Positions 1 to 6,023 of a stretch of 6,799 nucleotides of DNA are shown piece by piece (position 1 is the first letter of the stretch; every line of letters begins with the position of its first letter). The position numbers and the translations under genes are program-made. This DNA comes from Bdellovibrionales bacterium. GTDB lineage: Bacteria > Bdellovibrionota > Bdellovibrionia > Bdellovibrionales > JAMPXM01. The notes under the pieces were generated by a model. The model saw only the letters and a list, made by a program, of their open reading frames with translations. It was not told the origin of the DNA and made no database searches. The stretch spans positions 1 through 6,799 of the forward strand of contig SXRI01000234.1 of assembly GCA_005793615.1 (NCBI GenBank), in the 5' to 3' direction.

Positions 1-52
1 GATTTCTTGGATGACTTTTTTCGCATCACGAAATCATGCCTGAAACCGAGGA

Positions 53-763
53 TCAGTCAATTCCTATCAATGCCTCTTCTAGACGGCGTTTCATCAGGAA
101 AATGCTATCGTTTTCTCCCCTAAATTCCACGATGAGCCGATCTTGTTTTGAATTCAAGTCCTCAATCAGAGTCTCTGCTTCGGCACGATTCGAAGTCGGC
201 TGAAATCGAACCAAATGCAATGTTCCGTTTTTCGAATGATCAACGGTTTGCGTTTCAACATTGTAGCCGGCCTTTGCCAACTTCTCTTTAAGTTTATCGG
301 CATTTTCCTTCATCTTAAAGGCACCGACTTGCACAACGTAAGTGCCGCCAGCGACTGCGGCGGGTTTACGCGGCTCACGAGTCGCCTCGGGCTTTTCCTT
401 AGACAACTCTTTTGCCACTTGCTTTACGGCCGACTCGGGCTTTACAGCCTCTTTTTTGCCATTCGCTGCTTTTTTGACTGGCTCAGTCTTGGCAACCTTC
501 GCAGTCTTCGCCGCTGTCGCACCTTTGTCAGCGCTAGCTTTACCCTTCGCCGGCTCCTGCTTTTTTACCGCAAGAGTCGCTTCGGCCGCCTCAGCTTCGA
601 GGGCATTCTGGGTAATAACTTCTTCGCGAGCATCTGTTGAACGATCGCTTTGACTGCAACCATTCACTGTCGTCAACATCGCAATGACAAAAGCTCCCGA
701 AGCAGGAACTGCCAATTTACCAAGCTTGCCTGAAAGATTGAGCCGATTAAAAAAAGTCTTCAT
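53..763 (-). CDS. SPOR-domain protein with lipoprotein-like N-terminus
   Basis: The 236-residue product begins with a basic N-terminus and a hydrophobic stretch (about residues 17-34) ending in V-N-G-C. Cys36 is therefore a likely lipidation site, although Asn at -2 is not the classic lipobox. Residues about 50-138 form a low-complexity Lys/Ala/Glu/Pro linker typical of periplasm-spanning proteins. Residues about 141-212 match a SPOR domain: it opens with YVVQVGAF, followed by a helix rich in A/K/L, G-Y-x-V, and a second strand HLVRF. SPOR domains bind peptidoglycan glycan strands stripped of stem peptides, often at division sites, so a cell-envelope or division role is inferred. A tail of about 24 residues follows the domain. 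GGAGA lies 7 nt upstream of this ATG (complement of 771-775), which supports the start. Domain assignment is firm; lipidation is likely; the exact role is unknown. Confidence 0.88.
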   Translation of the reverse strand: MKTFFNRLNLSGKLGKLAVPASGAFVIAMLTTVNGCSQSDRSTDAREEVITQNALEAEAAEATLAVKKQEPAKGKASADKGATAAKTAKVAKTEPVKKAANGKKEAVKPESAVKQVAKELSKEKPEATREPRKPAAVAGGTYVVQVGAFKMKENADKLKEKLAKAGYNVETQTVDHSKNGTLHLVRFQPTSNRAEAETLIEDLNSKQDRLIVEFRGENDSIFLMKRRLEEALIGID

Positions 764-766
764 AGT

Positions 767-859
767 TTATTCTCCGCGGCCCGTAATCGCCGTCTCTGGA
801 AAGTCCTCTCCATACAAGGATATCACCTTGTCGGCAGCTTCCTGAAAAACTTGGGCCAT
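767..859 (-). CDS. Possible 30-residue small ORF upstream of the SPOR gene
   Basis: This short frame reads MAQVFQEAADKV... and ends RGE-stop, with its TAA only 3 nt before the SPOR ATG and overlapping that gene's ribosome site. Its composition (balanced acidic, hydrophobic and Ala residues, no rare residues) looks more protein-like than the competing 61-residue frame in the same stretch. The frame stays open for 11 further codons upstream (VYLNKSPELIS) but then meets a TGA without a usable start. No strong Shine-Dalgarno precedes the ATG; GGAA sits 9 nt upstream. It could be a translated leader coupled to the SPOR gene, the tail of a decayed gene, or chance. Confidence is low. Confidence 0.2.
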   Translation of the reverse strand: MAQVFQEAADKVISLYGEDFPETAITGRGE

Positions 860-962
860 GGAGATGAGTTCCGGACTCTTGTTGAGGTAGACTCACGACG
901 GGGTATGTGGTTGCCAAGTTTGCCGGCCTCATGCTAATTGAATGAGACGTCGAGATCCTTTT

Positions 963-966
963 GGAG
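963..966 (+). promoter_or_regulatory. Ribosome binding site GGAG that fixes the PTPS-family start
   Basis: GGAG lies 8 nt before the ATG at 975. The upstream in-frame ATG at 942 has no such site, and the 11 residues it would add are basic and unlike family N-termini. The start at 975 is therefore preferred. Confidence 0.65.
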
Positions 967-974
967 CACGCGCA

Positions 975-1475
975 ATGTCATTTCGAATTGTCCTAGAAAA
1001 AGAGAATTTTAAGTTCAGCTGTTCGCATTTCACGATTCTCGGCCCGCACCACGCCGAGCGCTTGCACGGCCATAATTATTATGTGCGTCTCGAAATCGTC
1101 GCCAATGAGATCGATCAGGCCTTGGGTATGGCCTTTGACTTCAACCTGATTAAACCGTTGGTGCGTGACATGGTTGCTGGACTCGACGAAATGGTACTTC
1201 TCCCCGGCAACTCTCCGTATCTCAAGGTCACCAGCTCGCCAACATCCGTTGCCGCTAACTTGGGGACAAAGAACTACCTCTTCCCGATTGAGGATGTTTG
1301 TATTCTTCCTATCGCCAATATCACTAGCGAAGAACTGGCGCGTATGATTGCCATGGAACTCGCCCCACGGATCGCTCAGGCCATTCTCCTTCAGTCGAAA
1401 CTAAACAAAATCGTGGTGACCGTCGAGGAGACCCGCGGTCAAGCCGTTGCTTTTGAAATGGATCTATTAACTTAG
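975..1475 (+). CDS. 6-pyruvoyl-tetrahydropterin synthase/QueD-family protein lacking catalytic Cys and His
   Basis: The 166-residue product belongs to the tunnel-fold PTPS/QueD family, whose members act on 7,8-dihydroneopterin triphosphate in pterin, folate or queuosine synthesis. The zinc ligands are intact: His18 in CSHF, and His31 and His33 in HGHNYY. The pterin-anchoring Glu is present as Glu152 in VEET, and the TSEELA helix (117-122) is also typical. The position of the QueD catalytic Cys (four before the first His of HGH) is Ala27. Glu28 gives an E-x2-HGH arrangement, as reported for the PTPS-III class that can replace FolB in folate synthesis. The usual Asp-His pair appears as Asp71-Glu72. 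An insertion around residues 78-106 makes it longer than E. coli QueD (about 120 residues). It is a single gene, convergent with the hydrolase gene. Family is firm; reaction is uncertain, so I give no symbol. Confidence 0.85.
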   Translation: MSFRIVLEKENFKFSCSHFTILGPHHAERLHGHNYYVRLEIVANEIDQALGMAFDFNLIKPLVRDMVAGLDEMVLLPGNSPYLKVTSSPTSVAANLGTKNYLFPIEDVCILPIANITSEELARMIAMELAPRIAQAILLQSKLNKIVVTVEETRGQAVAFEMDLLT

Positions 1476-1500
1476 CTGATAACTTAGCTGATAACTTAGC
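1468..1500 (+). repeat. 12-bp tandem repeat (2.75 copies) across the PTPS stop codon
   Basis: The unit taacttagctga occurs at 1468-1479 and 1480-1491, with nine further bases at 1492-1500, all without mismatch. The PTPS stop TAG (1473-1475) lies inside the first unit. Because 12 is a multiple of 3, the same in-frame TAG recurs at 1485 and 1497. The array fills almost the whole gap before the convergent hydrolase stop at 1507. Confidence 0.9.
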
Positions 1501-1506
1501 AGACGC

Positions 1507-2586
1507 TTAGATCAGGCACTGAAGCTCTTCGGTTACCTCGTTCGGTGCATGAACTGGCGTGAACGGTCGCGAAAAATTCTGTAAGGCCATTTTTTCACGA
1601 AGAAACTTACCTACGGTATCAAAATACATGTAGGCGATACCGATAATCGTGCCCACATGTCCAACCGTGAACATGCTTTCCGCAGGCTTACCGAACGCGC
1701 GATGAAGTTCGAGCTGAACCTCCGAAGGCACCTTGCTGTCGCCAGTGGACATCACCATAAGCATTCGATCGGTTCGTCCGCTGAACGCAAAATACATCGG
1801 ATCATAGCGCACAGTCTCACGTAACTTATTCTCGTATTCCTCAGGCGCTTTCATCTTTTCGAACTTCATCCGCCCTTCGCGAATCTTAGCCACGTGTTTG
1901 TTATCGCTTTTCGAGAGAATAAAGGGAATGTTACCGCCGGCCACGACTGTGACCACGGCCGCAAGTCGCTCGCTCTCCATACCGGCGATGAACGAGGTGA
2001 TGATTCCACCCAGACTGGAACCCATCATTCCAATTTTGTCGGGATTGAAGTTGGGATTGTTGCGTGCATAGTCAATGATCGTTCTAAGTGCGTAGATGGC
2101 CATCCGATTACGTTGATCTTCAAGTCCCCACGCCGGATACTCTTTAGGTTCAGTGTTATCATTAACGTCAGCGATGATGGTCGCCACATTCATGTCACAA
2201 AAATTCGATGCCAGTTTTTGCTCGACCTTGGTCACGCCCTCAATAGTCGGAACCAAAATTATCACCGGCGCAGGCCCTTTGACATCACGCGGTCGGATCA
2301 CCGCCAAATCAAAGGCATAACTGATGCCAAAGCGCTTTGGATCCATCACTTGGAGCGATACGCGACTTTTTGCACAATCGCCATGCGAGCCATCTTCCAT
2401 TTCCGAGGGACGCAAGTGAACTCGGAGATGTTGAAGTTCGCCCAGGCGCCTTTGCACTTCGGCTGGCTCTAGCGAATCCAACGCGCGGGCATTTGCCAAT
2501 TCAAAGGAACTCGACGCCGCTAGCGCTATCAACATTGCCGTGAACGCTATTGGTCTCAAGGAACCGTGCCGGCGAACCATGCTCAT
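1507..2586 (-). CDS. Exported alpha/beta hydrolase, dienelactone-hydrolase-like
   Basis: The 359-residue product starts with a Sec-type signal peptide: RR near the N-terminus, a hydrophobic core at about 13-27, and A-x-A sites ending at Ala33 or Ala35. The mature part is an alpha/beta hydrolase. It has strand APVIILVPT (106-114), then the nucleophile elbow G-S-S-L-G with Ser191, then Asp283 in STGDSKVP and His310 in VGHVG. The full Ser-Asp-His triad is thus present in the expected order and spacing. The pattern (esterase or dienelactone hydrolase type, acting in periplasm or outside) does not reveal a substrate. GAGGGGG (complement of 2588-2594) lies only 1 nt before the first ATG but 7 nt before the ATG at 2580, so initiation at residue 3 is at least as likely. 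It is transcribed divergently from dtd and convergently with the PTPS gene, so it is probably monocistronic. Confidence 0.85.
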   Translation of the reverse strand: MSMVRRHGSLRPIAFTAMLIALAASSSFELANARALDSLEPAEVQRRLGELQHLRVHLRPSEMEDGSHGDCAKSRVSLQVMDPKRFGISYAFDLAVIRPRDVKGPAPVIILVPTIEGVTKVEQKLASNFCDMNVATIIADVNDNTEPKEYPAWGLEDQRNRMAIYALRTIIDYARNNPNFNPDKIGMMGSSLGGIITSFIAGMESERLAAVVTVVAGGNIPFILSKSDNKHVAKIREGRMKFEKMKAPEEYENKLRETVRYDPMYFAFSGRTDRMLMVMSTGDSKVPSEVQLELHRAFGKPAESMFTVGHVGTIIGIAYMYFDTVGKFLREKMALQNFSRPFTPVHAPNEVTEELQCLI

Positions 2587-2748
2587 GCCCCCTCATTGGC
2601 TCAATTTTATACTGATTTACAAAGTACTTACTCTAGAAAATGATAGGGCCTATAGCGAGGGGCAAGAGAAAAAAGGTCTAGTTATGTAAACTTTAATCTA
2701 TCCTGACCATTGCTTGACAGAAGTTGCGGTTCACGGTCGAAAGAAATC

Positions 2749-3207
2749 ATGAAAGCTGTCATTCAACGCGTACGTCGAGCTTCCGTCAGCGTCAATTCAC
2801 AAATCATCGCTGAAATCGGGCCGGGCCTCTTGACCCTTCTTGGCGTTGCGGAGGGCGACACCACCGACGATGCTGATTGGCTTATCAAGAAAATCGTTTC
2901 CTTGAGAATCTTCGAAGACTCAGATCAGAAAATGAATCTCTCCTTGAAAGACATCGCCGGCGAACACCTCATCGTCTCGCAATTCACACTCTATGCTGAC
3001 GCCACAAAAGGCAATCGCCCGAGCTTTATCCTCGCGGCCCGCCCCGACATCGCAAAACCACTATTCGACTACGCACTGAAGGTCAGCAGTCAGTTCGGAG
3101 TCCCCACCGCGTCAGGCCAATTCCAGGCATCGATGCAAGTTCTCCTTGAGAATGACGGCCCGGTTACCCTGGTGTTGGATTCGAAAAAAACACTGACCGC
3201 CCCCTAG
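2749..3207 (+). CDS. dtd: D-aminoacyl-tRNA deacylase
   Basis: The 152-residue product hydrolyses D-amino acids, and glycine mischarged on tRNA-Ala, from tRNA in the cytoplasm as a homodimer. It begins MKAVIQRV, the usual DTD N-terminus. It carries the two family signatures: SQFTLYAD followed by KGNRPSF (residues 77-93), and NDGPVT (135-140), which contains the Gly-cisPro dipeptide that excludes L-aminoacyl substrates. Length matches the family (about 145 residues). An upstream in-frame TTG at 2710 would add 13 residues absent from the family, so the ATG at 2749 is chosen. The site before it is only GAAAGA, a weak Shine-Dalgarno. Nothing is unusual in the catalytic motifs. It stands alone, divergent from the hydrolase gene and about 200 nt before the next gene. 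Confidence 0.95.
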   Translation: MKAVIQRVRRASVSVNSQIIAEIGPGLLTLLGVAEGDTTDDADWLIKKIVSLRIFEDSDQKMNLSLKDIAGEHLIVSQFTLYADATKGNRPSFILAARPDIAKPLFDYALKVSSQFGVPTASGQFQASMQVLLENDGPVTLVLDSKKTLTAP

Positions 3208-3224
3208 GCAAATCAGCCGCCCTG

Positions 3225-3238
3225 TAGGCTTGAGCCTA
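3225..3238 (+). terminator. Weak hairpin after dtd
   Basis: TAGGC and GCCTA enclose a TTGA tetraloop 17 nt after the dtd stop. Only two T residues follow, so this is at best a weak intrinsic terminator or an mRNA 3' stabilising hairpin. Confidence 0.25.
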
Positions 3239-3404
3239 TTAGCCAATCTACGCTGTCCACAAGTTTTTCAATGCTCACTGTTTTGTCTCAAGTTGAGTCA
3301 ACGTCCTTTCATTTCTGGCGGTCCCTAGGGCGACTTTCGTATTCTGGAGTGGGGGAACTATAACTTTGGTCCAGTTTTGCCGATAAGTTTGGGACGGGGG
3401 TCCA

Positions 3405-4172
3405 GTGTTTTTGTTGAAGTTTGCTTCGAATTCCAAGCCAAAGAAACGTGGTCTATTCAGCACCTTGTTGCTGGGGATGTTCTTACTTTTCCTATTTCAA
3501 AATTTTCAACCGATCCCGCTCGAACGTTTAAAGCCCGAAGCCGCTTGGGCACGCGTAGCCTCACCGACCGACGGTTCGGCCGACATGCGCCGACTCGCGC
3601 CTCCGCGCGCGCAACCGCACGCCCAAGAGGTGATTGCCACTCCTCATTCCGGCCAGGACATGAACTCGATCAGTCAGGATTGGATGTCACGCCAGGTGCA
3701 TCTGATTACCGGTGGCGCCGAAGAACGCATGCTCGCTGATTTTAACAAGAAGATGAACCGTATGTTCAAATTCGAAGATGAAACAGGCGAAGAGTACCCT
3801 GAGTCGGTCTATCCTTCTTCTGATGACGCTAGCGATGATGCCAAAAGTGATTCCTCTGCCGGTGGCGAAAAGCAAGGTTCCCGAAAAGGCGGTGGCCGAA
3901 TGCCTGCCTCCATCGCCAAAGAGCGCATCAGAGAGCGAACCAAAGCCCAACAAGAACGCGACTACTTAGGCTTTCGACCCACCAGCATGCAGTTTACAGC
4001 GGTCAATCGCCTTCAGCTCTCGCTTCGCAACCGTACGCGCGTCAGCTGCCAGTTTGAAGGCGCCAATGTTAAATGGGACGTCAGCCGGCCGATCAACGAG
4101 CGTTTCGATGTCAGCTTCGGCCATGAAACCTCTGATGCCCGAAGCACACTGCGTCTGAATTATAGCTGGTGA
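3405..4172 (+). CDS. Unrecognised membrane or exported protein with beta-rich C-terminus
   Basis: I do not recognise this 255-residue protein. Residues 11-15 are basic, followed by a strongly hydrophobic segment (17-32), either a membrane anchor or an uncleaved signal; A-x-A at 47-49 is a distant possible cleavage site. Residues 123-167 form an acidic, then Ser/Gly/Lys-rich linker. Residues 169-188 are a highly charged helix (AKERIRERTKAQQERD). The last 60 residues alternate polar and hydrophobic residues as about four beta-strands and end LRLNYSW, with an aromatic last residue, Tyr at the third position from the end and Leu at the fifth and seventh. This resembles the C-terminal signal of outer-membrane beta-barrel proteins. 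The GTG start follows GGGGG by 4 nt; TTG codons at 3411 and 3414 are alternatives with more usual spacing. It lies 73 nt before the deaminase-like gene and could be co-transcribed with it. Confidence 0.65.
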   Translation: MFLLKFASNSKPKKRGLFSTLLLGMFLLFLFQNFQPIPLERLKPEAAWARVASPTDGSADMRRLAPPRAQPHAQEVIATPHSGQDMNSISQDWMSRQVHLITGGAEERMLADFNKKMNRMFKFEDETGEEYPESVYPSSDDASDDAKSDSSAGGEKQGSRKGGGRMPASIAKERIRERTKAQQERDYLGFRPTSMQFTAVNRLQLSLRNRTRVSCQFEGANVKWDVSRPINERFDVSFGHETSDARSTLRLNYSW

Positions 4173-4210
4173 GTTTTGCACGCCCCTTGTTCCTTGCACC
4201 GGGCTCAAGT

Positions 4211-4236
4211 TGTTGCGAAGATACTGATCAGCAACA
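4211..4236 (+). promoter_or_regulatory. Inverted repeat abutting the deaminase Shine-Dalgarno
   Basis: TGTTGC (4211-4216) and GCAACA (4231-4236) are perfect complements with a 14-nt loop. The last base of the right arm is the first A of the AGGAGG ribosome site at 4236-4241. A hairpin here could affect access to the site or mark mRNA processing. The stem is short, so a regulatory role is only possible. Confidence 0.3.
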
Positions 4237-4241
4237 GGAGG
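4236..4241 (+). promoter_or_regulatory. Strong Shine-Dalgarno AGGAGG before a GTG start
   Basis: A full AGGAGG lies 4 nt before GTG at 4246, which is close but workable. No ATG in this frame lies nearby, so it selects the GTG start of the deaminase-like gene. Confidence 0.65.
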
Positions 4242-4245
4242 CGCC

Positions 4246-5898
4246 GTGCTCACCACCAGTCATGATCCTTTCACACTTGATCTAGCGACGAGCCTCACCG
4301 AAATCATTTCTGAAACCAACGGCATCAACTTATCCGACACCTTGGAGCTTCTGGTGGGCTCCGAAGTCGTACGCTCGCGTCCCCTGGTGGCTAAAGCGGC
4401 ACTCGAGTTTCGCTCGCTCTTGTTTCAATTTCAGTCCGATCAAGTCGACATGGAAACGCTGCTCAAGCATCCTATCGCCAAAGGCTTGTTTGTTTTTCTA
4501 AAGAACTTCCCTCTCCCCTATCGCGATGAGCACACGCATTTAACGGGAGCTCTGTCGCCAGAGTTTATTTTCCCTCGCCTCAAGGTCTTGCTCGAAGGTC
4601 CCAATAAGAAAATATATGAAGACAAGATCAAAGCCATTTATGGCGACAACAGCCTGCCGATCAACTCGGTCGGCGATGTCGCCCGTCTGTTGCGACTCAA
4701 AACCGACGAGCGTTTCAGTCGCTACCTGAGCATCCTCATGCTACCAAAGCTGCTCATGGTCAATCGCCAGGCTCATCGCGAGGCCGCCTACCATCTGGCC
4801 CGTGATCTCTACACCAAATACAATGTCGGCTTCATCCGCTTGAAGTTTACTCTTTCACGCGCCTCTAACGACGAAGCTGAAAAAGTGCCCGGGCTCGAAG
4901 ATCTGACCGAAGAGGATGTTGCTCTCGGCCTTTATGATGGCTTCATGGATTTCAAAAAAGAGGTGCCGGCTTGGGACTTTGTGCTCTCTCCGGGATTTCG
5001 CAAAGAAGCTACGGCTTTTGACAGCAAGAATTTCACCTCTAAACACGAGCATTTTCTCTCGCAGGTTCGCGGCATCTTGCAGCTCCTCGAAAAATACCCG
5101 CAACTCAAACCCTATATGACCGAAGTGGATACCTTCGGCAACGAGGTCGATCTTTATCGTAAGTCGCACTTCATGGATATGAAGATCGGCTTTCGCAAAC
5201 TGCAGTACCGGGGTTTCAAGATTCGCAGCCACCATGGTGAGATTTTCCGTACTCTTCGCCGCGGCATTCAGGCTGTCGACAATGCCATGAACATCTGGCG
5301 TATCGACACGCTTGAGCACGGGCTTGCTCTCGGCATTAATCCTAATTTCTACTTTCATTCCATGTATCAACGAGTCTTGAAGTGGAACCAGCGAGGCGAA
5401 GCCATTCGCCCGGGCACGCCTGAATTTCATGAAATTTCCGAAATGGATTGGGATACCCGCCATGCCCATGTACGCGAAAAACTCATTCGCGGCGAACTTC
5501 TCAACGAAGAAGACGTACGTCTTTTCACTAAAGCGAAATTTCATGCGGCTCGCGAGGTCGAAATTTACCAGCATGATGTTCTTGATCGCATGCTCGATAA
5601 ACAGGTGAGCCTCGTGTCGCTACCGTCCAGCAATATGAAACTCACGCACACAGTCGAGGACTACAAAGACCACCCGTTCTCCTGGTGGGAGAAAAAAAAC
5701 GTCGTTCTCGGTATCGGCACCGACAACTATGTCACGCTCGATACGAACTTTATTCAGGAACTATTGATTTTGCTGTTCTCTGACCCACAAGGCTTAAAGA
5801 TTACCAAGCTCCTGATGGTCGCAACCGGTGAAAACCGTCGCCCCTACCTCAGTCACCTCTTATGGAAAATGCGCAGAATTGAGTTTCATAAACTCTAA
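4246..5898 (+). CDS. Divergent adenosine/AMP deaminase-superfamily protein, 550 residues
   Basis: The order of motifs matches the metal-dependent adenosine deaminase fold. HTHLTGAL carries zinc ligands His96 and His98. VDTFGNE (294-300) equals the family's D-L-x-G-x-E. SHHGE has zinc ligand His329 and catalytic Glu332. LEHGLAL has catalytic His358. LPSSN (459-463) and HP (476-477) follow, and GTDN has zinc ligand Asp493. The chemistry for hydrolytic deamination is therefore present. Two substrate-facing positions differ from classical adenosine deaminase: the second Asp of the usual D-D pair is Asn494, and the Asp after H-x-H-L is Thr100. The protein is far longer than the usual 330-350 residues, with about 80 extra N-terminal residues and about 75 between His358 and LPSSN. 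No signal peptide is visible, so it is probably cytoplasmic. Substrate is unknown; calling it adenosine deaminase outright would overreach. Confidence 0.82.
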   Translation: MLTTSHDPFTLDLATSLTEIISETNGINLSDTLELLVGSEVVRSRPLVAKAALEFRSLLFQFQSDQVDMETLLKHPIAKGLFVFLKNFPLPYRDEHTHLTGALSPEFIFPRLKVLLEGPNKKIYEDKIKAIYGDNSLPINSVGDVARLLRLKTDERFSRYLSILMLPKLLMVNRQAHREAAYHLARDLYTKYNVGFIRLKFTLSRASNDEAEKVPGLEDLTEEDVALGLYDGFMDFKKEVPAWDFVLSPGFRKEATAFDSKNFTSKHEHFLSQVRGILQLLEKYPQLKPYMTEVDTFGNEVDLYRKSHFMDMKIGFRKLQYRGFKIRSHHGEIFRTLRRGIQAVDNAMNIWRIDTLEHGLALGINPNFYFHSMYQRVLKWNQRGEAIRPGTPEFHEISEMDWDTRHAHVREKLIRGELLNEEDVRLFTKAKFHAAREVEIYQHDVLDRMLDKQVSLVSLPSSNMKLTHTVEDYKDHPFSWWEKKNVVLGIGTDNYVTLDTNFIQELLILLFSDPQGLKITKLLMVATGENRRPYLSHLLWKMRRIEFHKL

Positions 5899-5903
5899 CT
5901 CAG

Positions 5904-5927
5904 ACATTACCTCGAACATTGCCTCGT
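5904..5927 (+). repeat. Imperfect 12-bp tandem duplication after the deaminase-like gene
   Basis: acattacctcga (5904-5915) is followed directly by acattgcctcgt (5916-5927), 10 of 12 bases identical. It begins 5 nt after the stop codon. It may be chance or a small slippage duplication. Confidence 0.45.
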
Positions 5928-5940
5928 AAAATCACTCTAG

Positions 5941-5984
5941 GCGCACATCGACACTGAATTCGATGGCGCAGCTTTTGCTTTTCG
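5941..5984 (+). terminator. Intrinsic terminator between the deaminase-like and Cys-repeat genes
   Basis: GCGC plus CATCGA (5941-5951, with one bulged A at 5945) pairs with TCGATGGCGC (5960-5969). This gives a 10-bp stem around an 8-nt loop. It is followed one base later by GCTTTTGCTTTT. A GC-rich stem base and a T-rich tail are what a Rho-independent terminator needs. It lies 42 nt after the upstream stop and would insulate the downstream gene. Confidence 0.6.
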
Positions 5985-6008
5985 GTGCATTTTGGGATGG
6001 AAATTTTC

Positions 6009-6015
6009 GAGGGGG
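6009..6015 (+). promoter_or_regulatory. Ribosome binding site GAGGGGG of the Cys-repeat gene
   Basis: GAGGGGG lies 8 nt before the ATG at 6024. The same heptamer precedes the start of the minus-strand hydrolase gene, so it is probably a normal site in this genome. It decides both the start and the strand of the reading frame that follows. Confidence 0.65.
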
Positions 6016-6023
6016 AACTCAAT

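Noticed and set aside
1..26. Possible start of a further minus-strand gene (ATG at the complement of 24-26, reading MRKKSSKK) running off the left edge.
   Set aside because: Only eight codons are visible and there is no Shine-Dalgarno. The basic start is suggestive, but it cannot be supported.
19..33. TTTCG/CGAAA inverted repeat downstream of the SPOR gene, as a terminator.
   Set aside because: On the minus strand the stem is followed by A residues, not a T-rich tail, and the stem has only five pairs.
747..932. 61-residue minus-strand frame overlapping the SPOR start.
   Set aside because: It overlaps the SPOR ribosome site and N-terminus, has no ribosome site of its own, and its composition does not look like a conserved protein.
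2643..2653. ATAGG-G-CCTAT palindrome between the divergent hydrolase and dtd genes, as an operator.
   Set aside because: One 11-bp palindrome in an intergenic region is not convincing; no second copy or overlapping promoter was found.
2714..2719. TTGACA as a -35 box for dtd.
   Set aside because: At 16-18 nt downstream there is no A/T-rich -10 hexamer, and the implied transcription start would fall at the ATG itself.
3287..3302. Overlapping palindromes CTCAAGTTGAG and GTTGAGTCAAC upstream of the 3405 gene.
   Set aside because: They are short and have no clear promoter beside them. A shared 9-mer near 4204 is expected by chance in a window of this size.
3359..3364. TATAAC as a -10 box upstream of the 3405 gene.
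   Set aside because: The hexamers 16-18 nt upstream (for example TTTCGT) are poor -35 matches. It is too weak to list as a promoter.
4855..5574. 239-residue minus-strand frame inside the deaminase-like gene.
   Set aside because: It lies wholly within a plus-strand gene with clear catalytic motifs in order, and it has no recognisable domain.
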